Below are positions 1-9,175 of a stretch of DNA of 59,009 bases, one piece after another. How positions within the stretch are numbered: the stretch's first letter is position 1; the number at the start of each line of letters is the position of its first letter. The position numbers and the translations under genes were made by a program. The notes beneath the pieces are model-generated. The model saw nothing but the letters and a program-made list of their open reading frames with translations, did not search any database and was not told the DNA's origin. Source of the DNA: Acidimicrobiales bacterium (lineage in GTDB: Bacteria > Actinomycetota > Acidimicrobiia > Acidimicrobiales > UBA8592); contig JASLWO010000038.1 of the NCBI GenBank assembly GCA_030740795.1, positions 1-59,009 on the forward strand, read 5' to 3'.

Positions 1-233
1 TTCGGGAAGGTGATTATTTCTACATTATTATCCGCCCAATCAAGCCCTTCAGCAGAAATAGAATCTAAATCTCCAATGAGTATATTGGGGAGACACCCTA
101 GTGCTAATGCGTTATCTAATCCTGAATCTGCAGCAATAACGAAACTATTATCTTCAATAAAATTTAAGATTTCCGTTGAAGGAGTTGGTCCACCGCTAAA
201 GATCACGGCTTCGCTTATTCTTTTCCCATTCAT
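1..233 (-). CDS. thiN: Thiamine diphosphokinase, N-terminal part (cut by window edge)
   Basis: An open frame runs from ATG at 233 off the left edge (77 codons). It reads like the start of thiamine pyrophosphokinase, which pyrophosphorylates thiamine to the cofactor TPP with ATP. Family hallmarks are visible: an N-terminal VIFSGGP strand, AADSGLDNAL, then LGCLPNILIGDLDSIS, the Asp-rich metal/nucleotide site, and a following VEIITFP strand. The C-terminal half lies outside the window. It starts 32 nt after a tiny membrane protein on the same strand, probably in one operon with the DHA2 exporter upstream. The assignment rests on motif recall, not on a search. Confidence 0.82.
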   Translation of the reverse strand, partial: MNGKRISEAVIFSGGPTPSTEILNFIEDNSFVIAADSGLDNALALGCLPNILIGDLDSISAEGLDWADNNVEIITFP

Positions 234-265
234 AAACACTTCTCTTTTGAGAGATTTAGTCGTTA

Positions 266-472
266 TTAACTTTTCTCCACTCTACCGGATCTCAAGTTTC
301 TCCAGGCTAGAAATGCAGCTGCGATAGCTCCGACGATGCCAACTAGAATCGAATTTGTAGCTGAAAAACTTAAAGCAGCTGCTAACAAAAGCGTCACTAC
401 AAATCCCCCAACTATTGATAACGGGTATGCTAGGCAACCCAATCGCTGTGGTGTGGTTTCCCCTGATTCCAT
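266..472 (-). CDS. Small two-helix membrane protein, unknown function
   Basis: A 68-residue protein with two clear hydrophobic segments (about residues 11-33 and 40-57), a short loop between them, and a basic C-terminal tail (WRNLRSGRVEKS). It has no signal peptide cleavage motif and no known family that I recognise. It starts 7 nt after the stop of the MFS exporter and ends 32 nt before thiN, so the three are probably co-transcribed. It may be a small accessory membrane protein of the exporter, but that is inference from position only. Confidence 0.6.
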   Translation of the reverse strand: MESGETTPQRLGCLAYPLSIVGGFVVTLLLAAALSFSATNSILVGIVGAIAAAFLAWRNLRSGRVEKS

Positions 473-479
473 TTGCTTC

Positions 480-2135
480 TTAATCCGACTTCATTACTCG
501 TTGTGACACTTGCAATTTTCGTTTTGACTTTGACCCTTCAATAACAACAGATTTTGTAACAGTTACATACACCAAGGCGGATTTTTTATTTTTCACATTT
601 CCTAAACTGACAGTGGCCCATTTCCTGCCTGGAGACCAAAAAGCAAATCCCACTGCACCGATAATAGCAATGACTAAAGATGCCCAAAGCGCTTGACTCC
701 AGCCATTAACAACTGACTGCCTTACTTGTTCCAAAAACTCAAAACTCTTCTCAGACAACTCAGAAGCTGCCTTTGGGGCGACTGCGGGTGTTTCTTTCAC
801 TGCAGCAATTACTTCTTCTGGGAAACTGTCTATCTTAGAAATTGAATTCCTATAACCACTATTAAAAACTGACCCTGCTATCGCTATTCCGATAACAGCT
901 CCAAGTTCTCGCAATACATCATTTAAAGCCGAGGCAACACCCTGTTTCTCGGATGGCAAAGCAGATACTAGAATCTCCGTTGCGGGTGGTGATACTAGTC
1001 CCATACCAGCCCCATAAAGAATCAAGACTACTGTCAACAGCTTTAAATCATTTGCTATTCCGGCAGTTGTGCCTACATAGAATGCTGTGCCAAGTAATAA
1101 GAAACCACTTGTTCCAACTATCCTGAAACCTAACTTTCTGGATAAGGGAATTGCCATCATCGAAGCAGGGAAAAGCCCTATAGCTGCCAGCAAGAAACTC
1201 AGGCCCGTATCTAAAGGTCCGTAGCCTATAACGAAGGCTAGATACGGTACGGTAACGAAAAAGAAACCGAACGCTAGGGAAAACTGGATCAAAAGAGCGA
1301 ACGAGCTTGAACGTACTCCCTTGTCCGAAAATATTCTGAGATCCAAAAGCGGTTTTGCAGCCCTTAATTCCCAAACAATGAAAAGTGTGAGGAAAACTCC
1401 ACCGACAATAAAAGCCATCAGAATAAGAGTTGATGCCCAACCTTTTGTAGGTCCTTCCATGACTCCGAAGACGATTCCTCCGATAGCTAACAGAGACAAA
1501 AGAGCGCCAACTGGATCTAAGTTAGATTCTTCCGGGGCTGAGGACTCCGGAAGGAACACCCAACACAGGACAAAAATACCTAATGATAGTAATGCCATTA
1601 CCATAAAAACCGATCCCCACCAGTAATTCTCAAGTAGCGCTCCGGATAGGAGAATTCCAAGAAACCCTCCGGAGAAAACGGCGGCTGTCCAAATCGCGAC
1701 ACCTTTCGCTTTTTTATTTTCAGGCAGTGTTGTGGTAATCGTTGAAAGTGTCGCAGGAAAAATAAATGCAGCACCAACCCCGCTAAAAGCCCTGAACGCT
1801 ATAACTAACTTTGCTTCAGAAGCCCCACTGAAATCTAGATCTTGTGTAAATAAAGTGGCTCCATTTGCCAACGCTAAAATAAAAACTCCTAAAAGAAGCA
1901 TTCGTCTTCGCCCAAACCTATCCCCCAAAGCACCTGCGGGCAGAAGTAACACGGCTAAGGAAAAGGCATAAACATCAACCATCCATTGAATATCTGACTG
2001 GCTAGCTCCAAGTTCTCTTGAGAGTTCAGGTATAGCCACATTTAATGAAGAGATATTAGCCACAACTAAAACAGCGGCGGAAATAGTTGCTATCAGAATA
2101 AACGTTGTGTTGCCCTTAGATCTGGCAGACTTCAT
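480..2135 (-). CDS. MFS multidrug exporter, DHA2 (EmrB/QacA) type
   Basis: A 551-residue major facilitator protein. Length and the number of hydrophobic stretches fit the 14-helix DHA2 drug:H+ antiporters. The MFS signature loop GDRFGRRRMLLLG lies between helices 2 and 3, preceded by an N-terminal half typical of EmrB/QacA (VANISSLNVAIPELSRELGAS). A large periplasmic loop precedes the last helix. The C-terminal tail of about 50 residues is unusually basic and Ser/Val rich and is not part of the family core. No strong Shine-Dalgarno lies before the ATG. Substrate unknown. First gene of a probable operon with the small membrane protein and thiN. Confidence 0.88.
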   Translation of the reverse strand: MKSARSKGNTTFILIATISAAVLVVANISSLNVAIPELSRELGASQSDIQWMVDVYAFSLAVLLLPAGALGDRFGRRRMLLLGVFILALANGATLFTQDLDFSGASEAKLVIAFRAFSGVGAAFIFPATLSTITTTLPENKKAKGVAIWTAAVFSGGFLGILLSGALLENYWWGSVFMVMALLSLGIFVLCWVFLPESSAPEESNLDPVGALLSLLAIGGIVFGVMEGPTKGWASTLILMAFIVGGVFLTLFIVWELRAAKPLLDLRIFSDKGVRSSSFALLIQFSLAFGFFFVTVPYLAFVIGYGPLDTGLSFLLAAIGLFPASMMAIPLSRKLGFRIVGTSGFLLLGTAFYVGTTAGIANDLKLLTVVLILYGAGMGLVSPPATEILVSALPSEKQGVASALNDVLRELGAVIGIAIAGSVFNSGYRNSISKIDSFPEEVIAAVKETPAVAPKAASELSEKSFEFLEQVRQSVVNGWSQALWASLVIAIIGAVGFAFWSPGRKWATVSLGNVKNKKSALVYVTVTKSVVIEGSKSKRKLQVSQRVMKSD

Positions 2136-2230
2136 CGTTCAAGTTTGCCATTGCTATGTTTCAGTTGGTGGATCTCACAAATTCTCTTACCCACACGACA
2201 ATTGTCATACCAGTTTAATAGTTTTGGGTA

Positions 2231-2443
2231 ATGGAATTTGTGTGGTGTAAACAATGTGGTGAGGAACCGGCATGGAATGGAGAATGGTGCAGTCCTTGTT
2301 TCAAAATCTATAGAGTAAATAATCCCAAAGACCAGGACCTGAGAATCGACATTCAAAAGTACTTAGTGGTGACTTGGAGAAAAACTTGCGCACCCAGATA
2401 CTGGCGGTCTCCCAATAGGCCTGGTGGCAGCATTGATGCTTAG
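2231..2443 (+). CDS. Possible small zinc-ribbon protein
   Basis: A 70-codon ORF in the 347-base stretch between the exporter and the VOC gene. It has two CxxC knuckles about ten residues apart (WCKQC and WCSPC), as in small zinc ribbons, followed by a basic region. There is no clear ribosome binding site. An antisense ORF (2132-2356) overlaps it and ends in an ATGA overlap with the exporter start, so the call is uncertain; I prefer the plus strand because of the paired CxxC. Function unknown. If it is not real, 2136-2482 is non-coding and I see nothing else in it. Confidence 0.42.
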   Translation: MEFVWCKQCGEEPAWNGEWCSPCFKIYRVNNPKDQDLRIDIQKYLVVTWRKTCAPRYWRSPNRPGGSIDA

Positions 2444-2482
2444 TGCCTGCTTTTAAATTCAAAGCATTGCTATCTTAAATAA

Positions 2483-3139
2483 ATGGGAATCAATGGAAAT
2501 CAATTACTGCAAGTAACTTTGAACGAGAACCCCAAGCTATGGGAACTAATCGGCTTCAAAGTAAGCCAGTTTGACAACGGGGATTCATTTTTCATGTTAG
2601 GTAATGTCCAGTTCCTTTTAACCGCTTCTCGAGAACCGGTAGGATTCTCTTCGTTAACAGCATTTGAGGTTGAGAAACCGATTGACTCACTTCCCTTTCA
2701 GGCAATGGCAAGGGAAGATGTAGATAGAATTCTTTCACTTCCGAAAACAACTCACCCAAATTCTATTTCAAGAATTGATCATGTTGTAGCAACTACACCT
2801 GATTGTGATCGAACTACTTCAGCATTTGATGATGCAGGGATTCCATTGAAAAGAGTGCGGACGTTTGGAACGAAGAATAATTTGGTCCGTCAAACATTTT
2901 TTTGGCTTGGGGATGTAATCCTAGAGCTCGTCGGTCCTGATGAAAAAAGCAGTCATGGGCCTGCCGTATTCTGGGGATTAGCACTCGTTTCAGAAGATAT
3001 TGAGAAAACAGTTAATAATTTGGGGGATTCTTGTACGCCGCTAAAAAAAGCGGTCCAAGCCGGAAGAGAGATTACGACCGTAAAAACTCGGGAAATTGGT
3101 ATTAATACCCCTATCGCTATTATGACGCCACATGTATAA
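2483..3139 (+). CDS. Glyoxalase/VOC-fold protein
   Basis: A 218-residue protein whose second half matches the vicinal oxygen chelate fold: ISRIDHVVATTPDCDRT opens a beta-alpha-beta module, followed by FFWLGDVILELVGPDE, the usual metal-ligand or substrate strand ending in Glu. The N-terminal half looks like a more degenerate copy of the same module, as is common in two-module VOC proteins. Members include glyoxalases, dioxygenases and resistance proteins, and the substrate cannot be told here. It lies 20 nt upstream of the SDR gene on the same strand and may share its transcript. Confidence 0.7.
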   Translation: MGINGNQLLQVTLNENPKLWELIGFKVSQFDNGDSFFMLGNVQFLLTASREPVGFSSLTAFEVEKPIDSLPFQAMAREDVDRILSLPKTTHPNSISRIDHVVATTPDCDRTTSAFDDAGIPLKRVRTFGTKNNLVRQTFFWLGDVILELVGPDEKSSHGPAVFWGLALVSEDIEKTVNNLGDSCTPLKKAVQAGREITTVKTREIGINTPIAIMTPHV

Positions 3140-3159
3140 GTTTGAATTAAGATAAGAAG

Positions 3160-3918
3160 ATGATCATCCCTGAATTATTTGACTTATCTGGGCAGACAGC
3201 AGTTATTACTGGAAGTGGGAAAGGTATCGGAGAGGGAACAGCCAAGCTCCTATCTGAGGCAGGGGCGAGCGTTGTTGTATCTTCTAGGACGGAAGAAGAT
3301 ATAAGAAAAGTTTCCGATGAAATAGTTAGTGCGGGTGGGTCTGCAATACCTATTGTTTGTGATGTCACTAAAGATGAACAGGTCCATGCACTTGCTAAAA
3401 GTGCGTTAGATACTTTTGGAACAATTGATATTTGGGTGAATAACGTAGGCGGAAGTACTGGTCGGACTCCATTGAAAGAACTCTCGAGAGAGCATTGGGA
3501 TCAAACTATCGCGTTGACGTTGACATCGGTTTTTGTTGGGTGCCAAGTTGCTGCCATGAATATGAAAAAAGGCAGCATAGTTAATATCTCTTCTCGATCT
3601 TCCTGGGGGGCGGTTCCTAACAACTCTCATTATGCTGCTGCCAAAGCAGGGGTAAACGTACTTACCGCTTCCTTAGGGCACGAATTGGGTCCTGATATTC
3701 GATGTAACGCTGTTGCATCGGGCGCTGTCCCAACTGAAATCTTCTTTGAAGTAATGGATTTGAAACCTGCTGACCTACCTGCTTACGCCAAAGAAACCGG
3801 TGTGCCCCTTGAGCGTCTTGGAAGTCCTAGAGATATTGCTGGGGCGGTTCTGTTTCTATGTTCTGAAGCCTCATCATGGATCACTGGAGAGGTAATAACA
3901 GTAAGTGGTGGGCGTTAA
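3160..3918 (+). CDS. Short-chain dehydrogenase/reductase
   Basis: A 252-residue classical SDR. The cofactor loop TGSGKGIG is at about residues 17-24, NNVGG follows strand 4, the catalytic Ser is in NISSRSS, and the YxxxK pair is in YAAAK (about Tyr158, Lys162). The C-terminal GEVITVSGG motif is typical of FabG-like reductases. The protein oxidises or reduces a hydroxyl/keto group with NAD(P)(H); the substrate is unknown. Its stop codon abuts the stop codon of the convergent amidohydrolase. Context (VOC protein, amidohydrolase) suggests a small catabolic group rather than fatty acid synthesis. Confidence 0.88.
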   Translation: MIIPELFDLSGQTAVITGSGKGIGEGTAKLLSEAGASVVVSSRTEEDIRKVSDEIVSAGGSAIPIVCDVTKDEQVHALAKSALDTFGTIDIWVNNVGGSTGRTPLKELSREHWDQTIALTLTSVFVGCQVAAMNMKKGSIVNISSRSSWGAVPNNSHYAAAKAGVNVLTASLGHELGPDIRCNAVASGAVPTEIFFEVMDLKPADLPAYAKETGVPLERLGSPRDIAGAVLFLCSEASSWITGEVITVSGGR

Positions 3919-5115
3919 TTAACGAATGTTCGGTTCGTTAAGTGAGATAATATTGTCGAGTAATATTTTTTTCTGGTCTTCTTTAGAGAAATCCTTTAAT
4001 TCAACGACGTAATCTAGCGGAGTTGGCATGCCTTCTATATGAGGCCAATCTGAACCAAATACAACTCGATCCGTTCCCATTATTTCAGCAACTTCGTAAG
4101 GGTCGTCTTCCCAAAAGGGATTAATCCAAACATGCTTTTTGAATAACTCCAATGGGTCTTCTTTAAACCATCCCATGAGTTTGTTTTTTTGTTGAGGCAG
4201 TTTCCGAAAAAGGTCAGGCAAAAAACTCGAGCCGTTCTCCACCGAAACGATCCGCAAATTTGGAAATCGTTCATACATTTTTTGCAAAGACATGGTCATG
4301 AGCCAATCAAGTGCTGCCCGCTCAATATTAAAAGCTTTTATAGAAGGCATATAAGTCGGTCCGCTTCCAAAATTTGCTCCGAACCCATCATCAGCGTATC
4401 CCTGTGATGAATAACCGCTGTCTCCTGCATGGATAACTAGCGGAATACCCGCCTCATCTAACAGCGACCAGAATGGGTCAAACATTTTGTCAGCGGGAGA
4501 TTTAGGACCATCTTCTGTCCAAACAGCTGCTGGCCTTAAACAAACTACCCGCGCTCCGTTATCAAGGGCGGTCTGTAACTCTTCGACAGCGAAGTCAACG
4601 TCGCAAAGTGTGATATAGGGGGCTGCGTAAATAGTGTCTTTGTAATTACAACCCCAGTCTTCAAGCACCCATTTATTAAATGCTCTAAACAAAACCTTTA
4701 CGGCCTCTACGTCTTCTTTTAACAACTCCTCATACAGGACTCCCAATGTTGGAAATAACCAAACTCCCTGAAGCCCTTGCTCCGAAATTTTCTTAACACG
4801 TGCGTCCCTATCCATATATTCTTCTGGAAGTCGTTCTCGGTCTTTTAGCATCTCCAGCGGAGATCGCCCTGTAGGGTTACCGCGGAAATAGTCATGCAAA
4901 GCTCCCGGTTTTGCAATCGGGTCCCAAGTGGGATTCGCTACCGCCGTACTAATTTGACCACCGACAATATGGTGCTTTCTTCCTTGGATATCGCACCATT
5001 GGACACAACGACGCTGCCACTCTTTAGGAACATAGCGAGTAAAGGCATCCTCAGCTTCATAATAATGATTGTCACAGTCAAAGGGAACGAAGCTTAATTC
5101 ATCCATTTCATCCAT
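3919..5115 (-). CDS. Amidohydrolase-family metal hydrolase/decarboxylase (PF04909 type)
   Basis: A 398-residue TIM-barrel amidohydrolase-2 protein. Landmarks are FDCDNHYYE near the N-terminus (the first metal-site strand, with Asn-His rather than His-x-His), LVIHAGDSGY (strand His), VSVENGSSFLPDLF, and VFGSDWPHIEG with the terminal-strand Asp. Relatives are actinobacterial hydrolases and ACMSD-like decarboxylases acting on ring-cleavage or terpenoid intermediates. Two nearby Met codons (MDEMDE) make the start uncertain by 9 nt. It converges exactly on the SDR gene. Confidence 0.82.
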   Translation of the reverse strand: MDEMDELSFVPFDCDNHYYEAEDAFTRYVPKEWQRRCVQWCDIQGRKHHIVGGQISTAVANPTWDPIAKPGALHDYFRGNPTGRSPLEMLKDRERLPEEYMDRDARVKKISEQGLQGVWLFPTLGVLYEELLKEDVEAVKVLFRAFNKWVLEDWGCNYKDTIYAAPYITLCDVDFAVEELQTALDNGARVVCLRPAAVWTEDGPKSPADKMFDPFWSLLDEAGIPLVIHAGDSGYSSQGYADDGFGANFGSGPTYMPSIKAFNIERAALDWLMTMSLQKMYERFPNLRIVSVENGSSFLPDLFRKLPQQKNKLMGWFKEDPLELFKKHVWINPFWEDDPYEVAEIMGTDRVVFGSDWPHIEGMPTPLDYVVELKDFSKEDQKKILLDNIISLNEPNIR

Positions 5116-5214
5116 TGATACTTCTTCCTTTCCCTTTAAATGGGACCTACACCACTATTCCTAGTTAATGTATTCCATTAATACCGCAAAGTCAAATTAT
5201 GTTGGGTACTTTCA

Positions 5215-5616
5215 TTATTGACGTTTCTCGTTGTTAACCATATGATTTGCAGCCGTTTTGAAATATTCCTTCATGGCTTCAAGTATTCTAGTTTCTGGTT
5301 CCATTTTTGCTAAGGCATAATCCATGCTTGCCAACCAGGCATCGCGTTCTGTTCCCCCTATAGGGAAGGGAGCATGCCGCATCCTTAATCTGGGGTGGCC
5401 TCGTTTGTCGGAGTACTCTGATGGGCCTCCCCAATATTGGATCAAGAAGTCGGCAGTGTTTCTCTTTGACTCAGATAGGTCCTCTGGGTATAAGTGGCGG
5501 ATTTGATTTTGCATCTCAACATCTTCATAGAAAAAATCCATGAGTTCATAGAACCAGTTACTGCCTCCTACAAGTTCGTACACGGTCTTTTCTGCTCCAA
5601 CCCAGCGAACGTTCAT
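5215..5616 (-). CDS. glbO: Group II truncated haemoglobin
   Basis: A 133-residue 2-on-2 globin. The block RGHPRLRMRHAPF (about residues 72-84) is characteristic of actinobacterial GlbO and contains the proximal haem His (about 81). A Tyr-Trp pair precedes it (IQYWGGPSEYSD). GlbO proteins bind O2 and are implicated in oxygen handling and peroxide or NO chemistry. It sits alone on the minus strand, 37 nt upstream of the LOG-gene stop. Typical length for the family. Confidence 0.92.
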   Translation of the reverse strand: MNVRWVGAEKTVYELVGGSNWFYELMDFFYEDVEMQNQIRHLYPEDLSESKRNTADFLIQYWGGPSEYSDKRGHPRLRMRHAPFPIGGTERDAWLASMDYALAKMEPETRILEAMKEYFKTAANHMVNNEKRQ

Positions 5617-5653
5617 AGAGAGAGTCTAGGGGAAGTTAATTCCCTAGCGGGGC

Positions 5654-6226
5654 TTAGCGAATCTCTTTAGAGATTTCCTTAATTGCTGCTATCGCTTCTC
5701 CGACAGATGAGGAAGAAATAACTATTGTCCTGTTCTTCGGAGCTACAAAACCATGGTTTACCAACGAATCAAGAAATTCCTTAAGAGGGTTCCAGAATTG
5801 ACCTTCATCCAAAAGAACTACTGGTTTATATTTTTTAGGCTCGTGCATTCCTAGTTTCGTCCAAGTCGCTGCTTCAAAAATCTCTTCGAGAGTGCCCATC
5901 CCTCCGGGTAAAGCTACGAAAACATCTGCTAACGAGTACATTTTTCTTTTCCGTTCATGCATGTCTGAAGTGACTATAAGTTCGCTGAGACCGGGATGAG
6001 CTACTTCTCGTTCAGAAAGAGCCTCAGGGATGACTCCAATTACTTCCCCTCCTTTCTTAAGCGCTGCATCAGCGACTGCACCCATCACTCCAATCTGAGC
6101 ACCCCCATAGACAAGTTGAAAATTTTCTATGGCTAGTTCGGTACCAAGTTCTCTAGCAAGTTGAACAAATCGGCCATCAGCACCTTTGCTTGATCCGCAA
6201 AAAACGCACACGCTAAGATTTTCCAT
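5654..6226 (-). CDS. LOG-family protein (nucleotide 5'-monophosphate phosphoribohydrolase)
   Basis: A 190-residue Rossmann-like protein with an N-terminal CVFCGSSKG and the LOG signature PGGMGTLEE at about residues 107-115, preceded by the Arg/Lys-rich MHERKRKMY segment. Family members hydrolyse the N-glycosidic bond of nucleoside 5'-monophosphates, including cytokinin ribotides. The length is standard. It is transcribed divergently from menE with about 65 nt between the starts. Confidence 0.88.
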   Translation of the reverse strand: MENLSVCVFCGSSKGADGRFVQLARELGTELAIENFQLVYGGAQIGVMGAVADAALKKGGEVIGVIPEALSEREVAHPGLSELIVTSDMHERKRKMYSLADVFVALPGGMGTLEEIFEAATWTKLGMHEPKKYKPVVLLDEGQFWNPLKEFLDSLVNHGFVAPKNRTIVISSSSVGEAIAAIKEISKEIR

Positions 6227-6291
6227 TCTCTGAATCTACATTAGTTTCTCTTACTTTCACTTTCTGCTCTCAACTCTGGCAAAATATCTAG

Positions 6292-7392
6292 ATGCGCAAA
6301 CTTGTTGCACTTGACCTGCCTTGTGGAGATTTGTTCTTGTCAAACGTAAAAGACGCTTGGGATGCAGGTGATGCCGTACTGCCCCTAGATCAACGGTTCC
6401 CACATGAGATGAAGGAAAGAATAGTCAAACAATTTGGCGCTTCCATAGTCATTAGTGAAAGAGGTGAATCTCTCGTCAGTGGAACAGCGGTTGAATCTGA
6501 AGATGCTTTGGTGATAACGACAAGTGGAACTTCCGCTTCACCTAAGGGTGTTGTTCTAAGCCATGAGGCTTTAACGGCCTCTTCTCAAATGACGTCTTCC
6601 GCTCTGTCAGTAGATCATGATTCTGATGTTTGGCTATGTTGTCTTCCTGTCTCTCATATAAGTGGTTTCTCAGTAATTTCTCGGGCTTTACATACTGGAA
6701 CGAGATTAGAATTACACAGTTCCTTTGATGCTGCCTCCTGTGAACAAGCAGGACACGACGGAGTTTCTCTAGTCTCTCTGGTCCCTGCGGCACTCAACCG
6801 CGTTGATGCAACTGCTTTTAGAAAAATTCTTGTTGGAGGTTCTTCTATGCCATCGAAGCTCCCTGCAAACGCAGTCCAAACATACGGAATGACTGAAACT
6901 GGCAGTGGGGTCGTATACGATGGTTTCCCCTTAGACAAAGTAAAATTAGATATACGTGATGGTGAAATCTTCATCCAATCCCCTTCGCTTTTCAGAACAT
7001 ACCGTGGCGAAATGCCTTCATTGCAAAGTGGCTGGTTTGCAACTGGTGATGCTGGTCACATCGCTGAGAGCGGTAAGTTAGTTGTTTCTGGTCGATTAGA
7101 TGATGCAATTATTACCGGTGGGGAGAAGGTCTGGCCGGCTTTAGTTGAACGGCACCTTCTATCTCTTCAATTGTTCCGAGAAGTCATGATTGTGGGGCGT
7201 CCCGATGATGAATGGGGTCAAGTCATTACCGCCGTAGCCGTACTACTTGATCCAAACGAAATCCCAAAAATTGAGAATATACGTGAACGACTCAATGCTT
7301 TTCTTCCTCGTTTCGCACTACCAAAGGCAATTGAAATAGTTGAATCTCTCCCCCGAAACCATTCAGGGAAGCTCTTGCGAAAACTAGTTTAA
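6292..7392 (+). CDS. menE: o-Succinylbenzoate-CoA ligase (menaquinone)
   Basis: A 366-residue ANL-superfamily adenylate-forming enzyme. The P-loop analogue TTSGTSASPKGV, the A5 motif YGMTETGSG, the GDAG hinge region, and a terminal NHSGKLLRK with the catalytic Lys are all visible. The short length fits actinobacterial MenE rather than a fatty-acyl ligase, and the menC-menH-menD genes follow in the opposite orientation. It activates o-succinylbenzoate to its CoA thioester before naphthoate ring closure by MenB, which is not in the window. Stop codons of menE and menC are one base apart. Confidence 0.87.
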   Translation: MRKLVALDLPCGDLFLSNVKDAWDAGDAVLPLDQRFPHEMKERIVKQFGASIVISERGESLVSGTAVESEDALVITTSGTSASPKGVVLSHEALTASSQMTSSALSVDHDSDVWLCCLPVSHISGFSVISRALHTGTRLELHSSFDAASCEQAGHDGVSLVSLVPAALNRVDATAFRKILVGGSSMPSKLPANAVQTYGMTETGSGVVYDGFPLDKVKLDIRDGEIFIQSPSLFRTYRGEMPSLQSGWFATGDAGHIAESGKLVVSGRLDDAIITGGEKVWPALVERHLLSLQLFREVMIVGRPDDEWGQVITAVAVLLDPNEIPKIENIRERLNAFLPRFALPKAIEIVESLPRNHSGKLLRKLV

Positions 7393-7393
7393 T

Positions 7394-8362
7394 TTATTCC
7401 CTAAGATGTATTTTTCCCCCTTCCGGAACAAGAGATTTCATTTGATCGTCTTCTATGAACATCGCAGTCCCTAGTCCATGGGCGATATTCGGCGATAAGC
7501 ATGTCGCTAGGTGGCACCACGTTCTCAATCCAACGGGACCATCATAGGTGGATGAGACAACAACTTGGATTCCTTTATTCCTTGCATGATTGGAAATGCG
7601 AAGAGTGTCATCTATCCCTCCAACAAATGGGGGTTTAACAACGATGTAGTCCATAAGTTTTTCTTGAAAAGCTATTTCCCGGTTCTCAACATCTCTTGTT
7701 AAGTCATCTGTCCCTATGGGGACAGAGACAATTTCGCGCAATTCAGTGAGTTGCCCGATGGTCCCTACAGGGTCTTCCACATACTCAAGGCGATCTCCTA
7801 GTAAATTATTAGCAAACTCCATATTTGTAATTGCAGTTTCTAGAGACCATGCCCCATTTGGGTCTAAGCGGATTTTTTCTTTTTTTCTCAACATTTCGGC
7901 TAACACTCTGATTCTTTCTAAATCGTCATGGAAGCCCAGTTTAATTTTGAAGACAGAACTACCTTGCTGTTGCAGTGTTTGTAAAGTTTTCCTTAGTTCT
8001 TTTTCATTTACTCCGCCTACTAGAGCATTGACCTGAATTGAGCCCGCAGCCCCTCCAAGAAGTGACCATAGTGGGATGTTCATATGTTCAGCTTTAAGGT
8101 TCCAGTGCGCCATGCCAACACCCGCTCTCACTTCATTTGATAACTTGGCGCTACGTAGTTTGCCACTAGTAAAGGCTAGGAGTTCTTCCTTTGCCTCTAG
8201 CCCTGAAATTTTGGACCAGCCAATTAACGGCAGAACCTCTCCTTCACCGTAATGACCTTCTTCTTCAATTCTGATTGAGTACCCTTTTCGTTCGGTGATT
8301 ACCTCTTTGGCAGTAACAACAGGCTTCACTAAGTTATACGAAATTTCCCTGATTTGAATCAT
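7394..8362 (-). CDS. menC: o-Succinylbenzoate synthase
   Basis: A 322-residue enolase-superfamily protein. The KIKLGF strand with the catalytic Lys, IRLDPNGAW, EDPVGT, GTDDL, and the VVKPPFVGG strand with the second Lys follow in the expected order. It dehydrates SHCHC to o-succinylbenzoate. The ATG overlaps the stop of menH by one base (TGATG), so translation is probably coupled. It is the last gene of a menD-menH-menC operon that converges on menE. Confidence 0.9.
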   Translation of the reverse strand: MIQIREISYNLVKPVVTAKEVITERKGYSIRIEEEGHYGEGEVLPLIGWSKISGLEAKEELLAFTSGKLRSAKLSNEVRAGVGMAHWNLKAEHMNIPLWSLLGGAAGSIQVNALVGGVNEKELRKTLQTLQQQGSSVFKIKLGFHDDLERIRVLAEMLRKKEKIRLDPNGAWSLETAITNMEFANNLLGDRLEYVEDPVGTIGQLTELREIVSVPIGTDDLTRDVENREIAFQEKLMDYIVVKPPFVGGIDDTLRISNHARNKGIQVVVSSTYDGPVGLRTWCHLATCLSPNIAHGLGTAMFIEDDQMKSLVPEGGKIHLRE

Positions 8363-9168
8363 CAGGATGTCCTTGTCTTTCGCAAAAATTGACTTATTAT
8401 TTCAGCTGTTTCCTCGGGTTTTTCATAATGAACTGCATGCCCTGCGCCTACAACGATATTTATTTCTGCATTGGGTAATTCGCTCACCATTGATTCCGCT
8501 ATTTCCACGTATTTCTGATCCTTCTGACCTGCTATTAGCAATATGGGAACTTCAATATCTTGCAATTTTTGCCAAAGAGAATCCATCATTCCGGTTCCCG
8601 CCAAACGGAGGTGATTAGCTAAGCCACAAGTTTGGTGACGCAGCCTTATTCTCCTAATTTTTTCCTGTTTCTCCAGAGAAAGAAGTCTTTGAGATGCAAA
8701 GATGGGTCTCTTCTCCCAAAAGTTCACAAAATGTTCAAGGCCATGATCCTCAATTTTTGCCGCAATACCTGAATCATGAACTGCGCGCAAATGCCTATCT
8801 TGATCGTTTTCTATTCCCGCGGTGCCTCCGATCAGCACAACAGATTGAAGAGAGTCTTGTCTATCTGCGGCGTATGATAAAGCTATTCGAGCTCCCATTG
8901 AGTAACCGATAATATTGAATGGCTTGCATAGATATTCTTCCGCTACGCCATCTAGTTGTTTAATGATTTCTTTAATCCGGTATGGGAAATGGTTTGTCGG
9001 GCAAGGGCTTCTTCCATGTCCGATCAAATCAGGGGTTGCGCAATCATAAGGAAGTAATTCTGAGAGTTCTTGCATTGATTCATAAGTACCCGTGAAGCCA
9101 TGGAGCATCATAACCTTGTTGGTACTTGTAAATCTTTGTACGTGTAGAGAGATTTTTGACTTTTCCAT
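8362..9168 (-). CDS. menH: SHCHC synthase, alpha/beta hydrolase
   Basis: An alpha/beta hydrolase of about 268 residues. HGFTGTYES forms the oxyanion region, GYSMGARIAL holds the nucleophilic Ser in a G-x-S-x-G elbow, and GAGHAVHYEKPEE holds the catalytic His. It eliminates pyruvate from SEPHCHC to form SHCHC. I place the start at ATG 9168, which has a GGAGG just upstream, rather than the longer TTG frame at 9183; the menD stop lies within 10 nt. Men context supports the name. Confidence 0.85.
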   Translation of the reverse strand: MEKSKISLHVQRFTSTNKVMMLHGFTGTYESMQELSELLPYDCATPDLIGHGRSPCPTNHFPYRIKEIIKQLDGVAEEYLCKPFNIIGYSMGARIALSYAADRQDSLQSVVLIGGTAGIENDQDRHLRAVHDSGIAAKIEDHGLEHFVNFWEKRPIFASQRLLSLEKQEKIRRIRLRHQTCGLANHLRLAGTGMMDSLWQKLQDIEVPILLIAGQKDQKYVEIAESMVSELPNAEINIVVGAGHAVHYEKPEETAEIISQFLRKTRTS

Positions 9169-9175
9169 TGCCCTC

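Noticed and set aside
2132-2356. Minus-strand 74-codon ORF ending in an ATGA overlap with the exporter start
   Set aside because: No motif or compositional sign of coding; the plus-strand frame keeps paired CxxC motifs, so I prefer that one, weakly.
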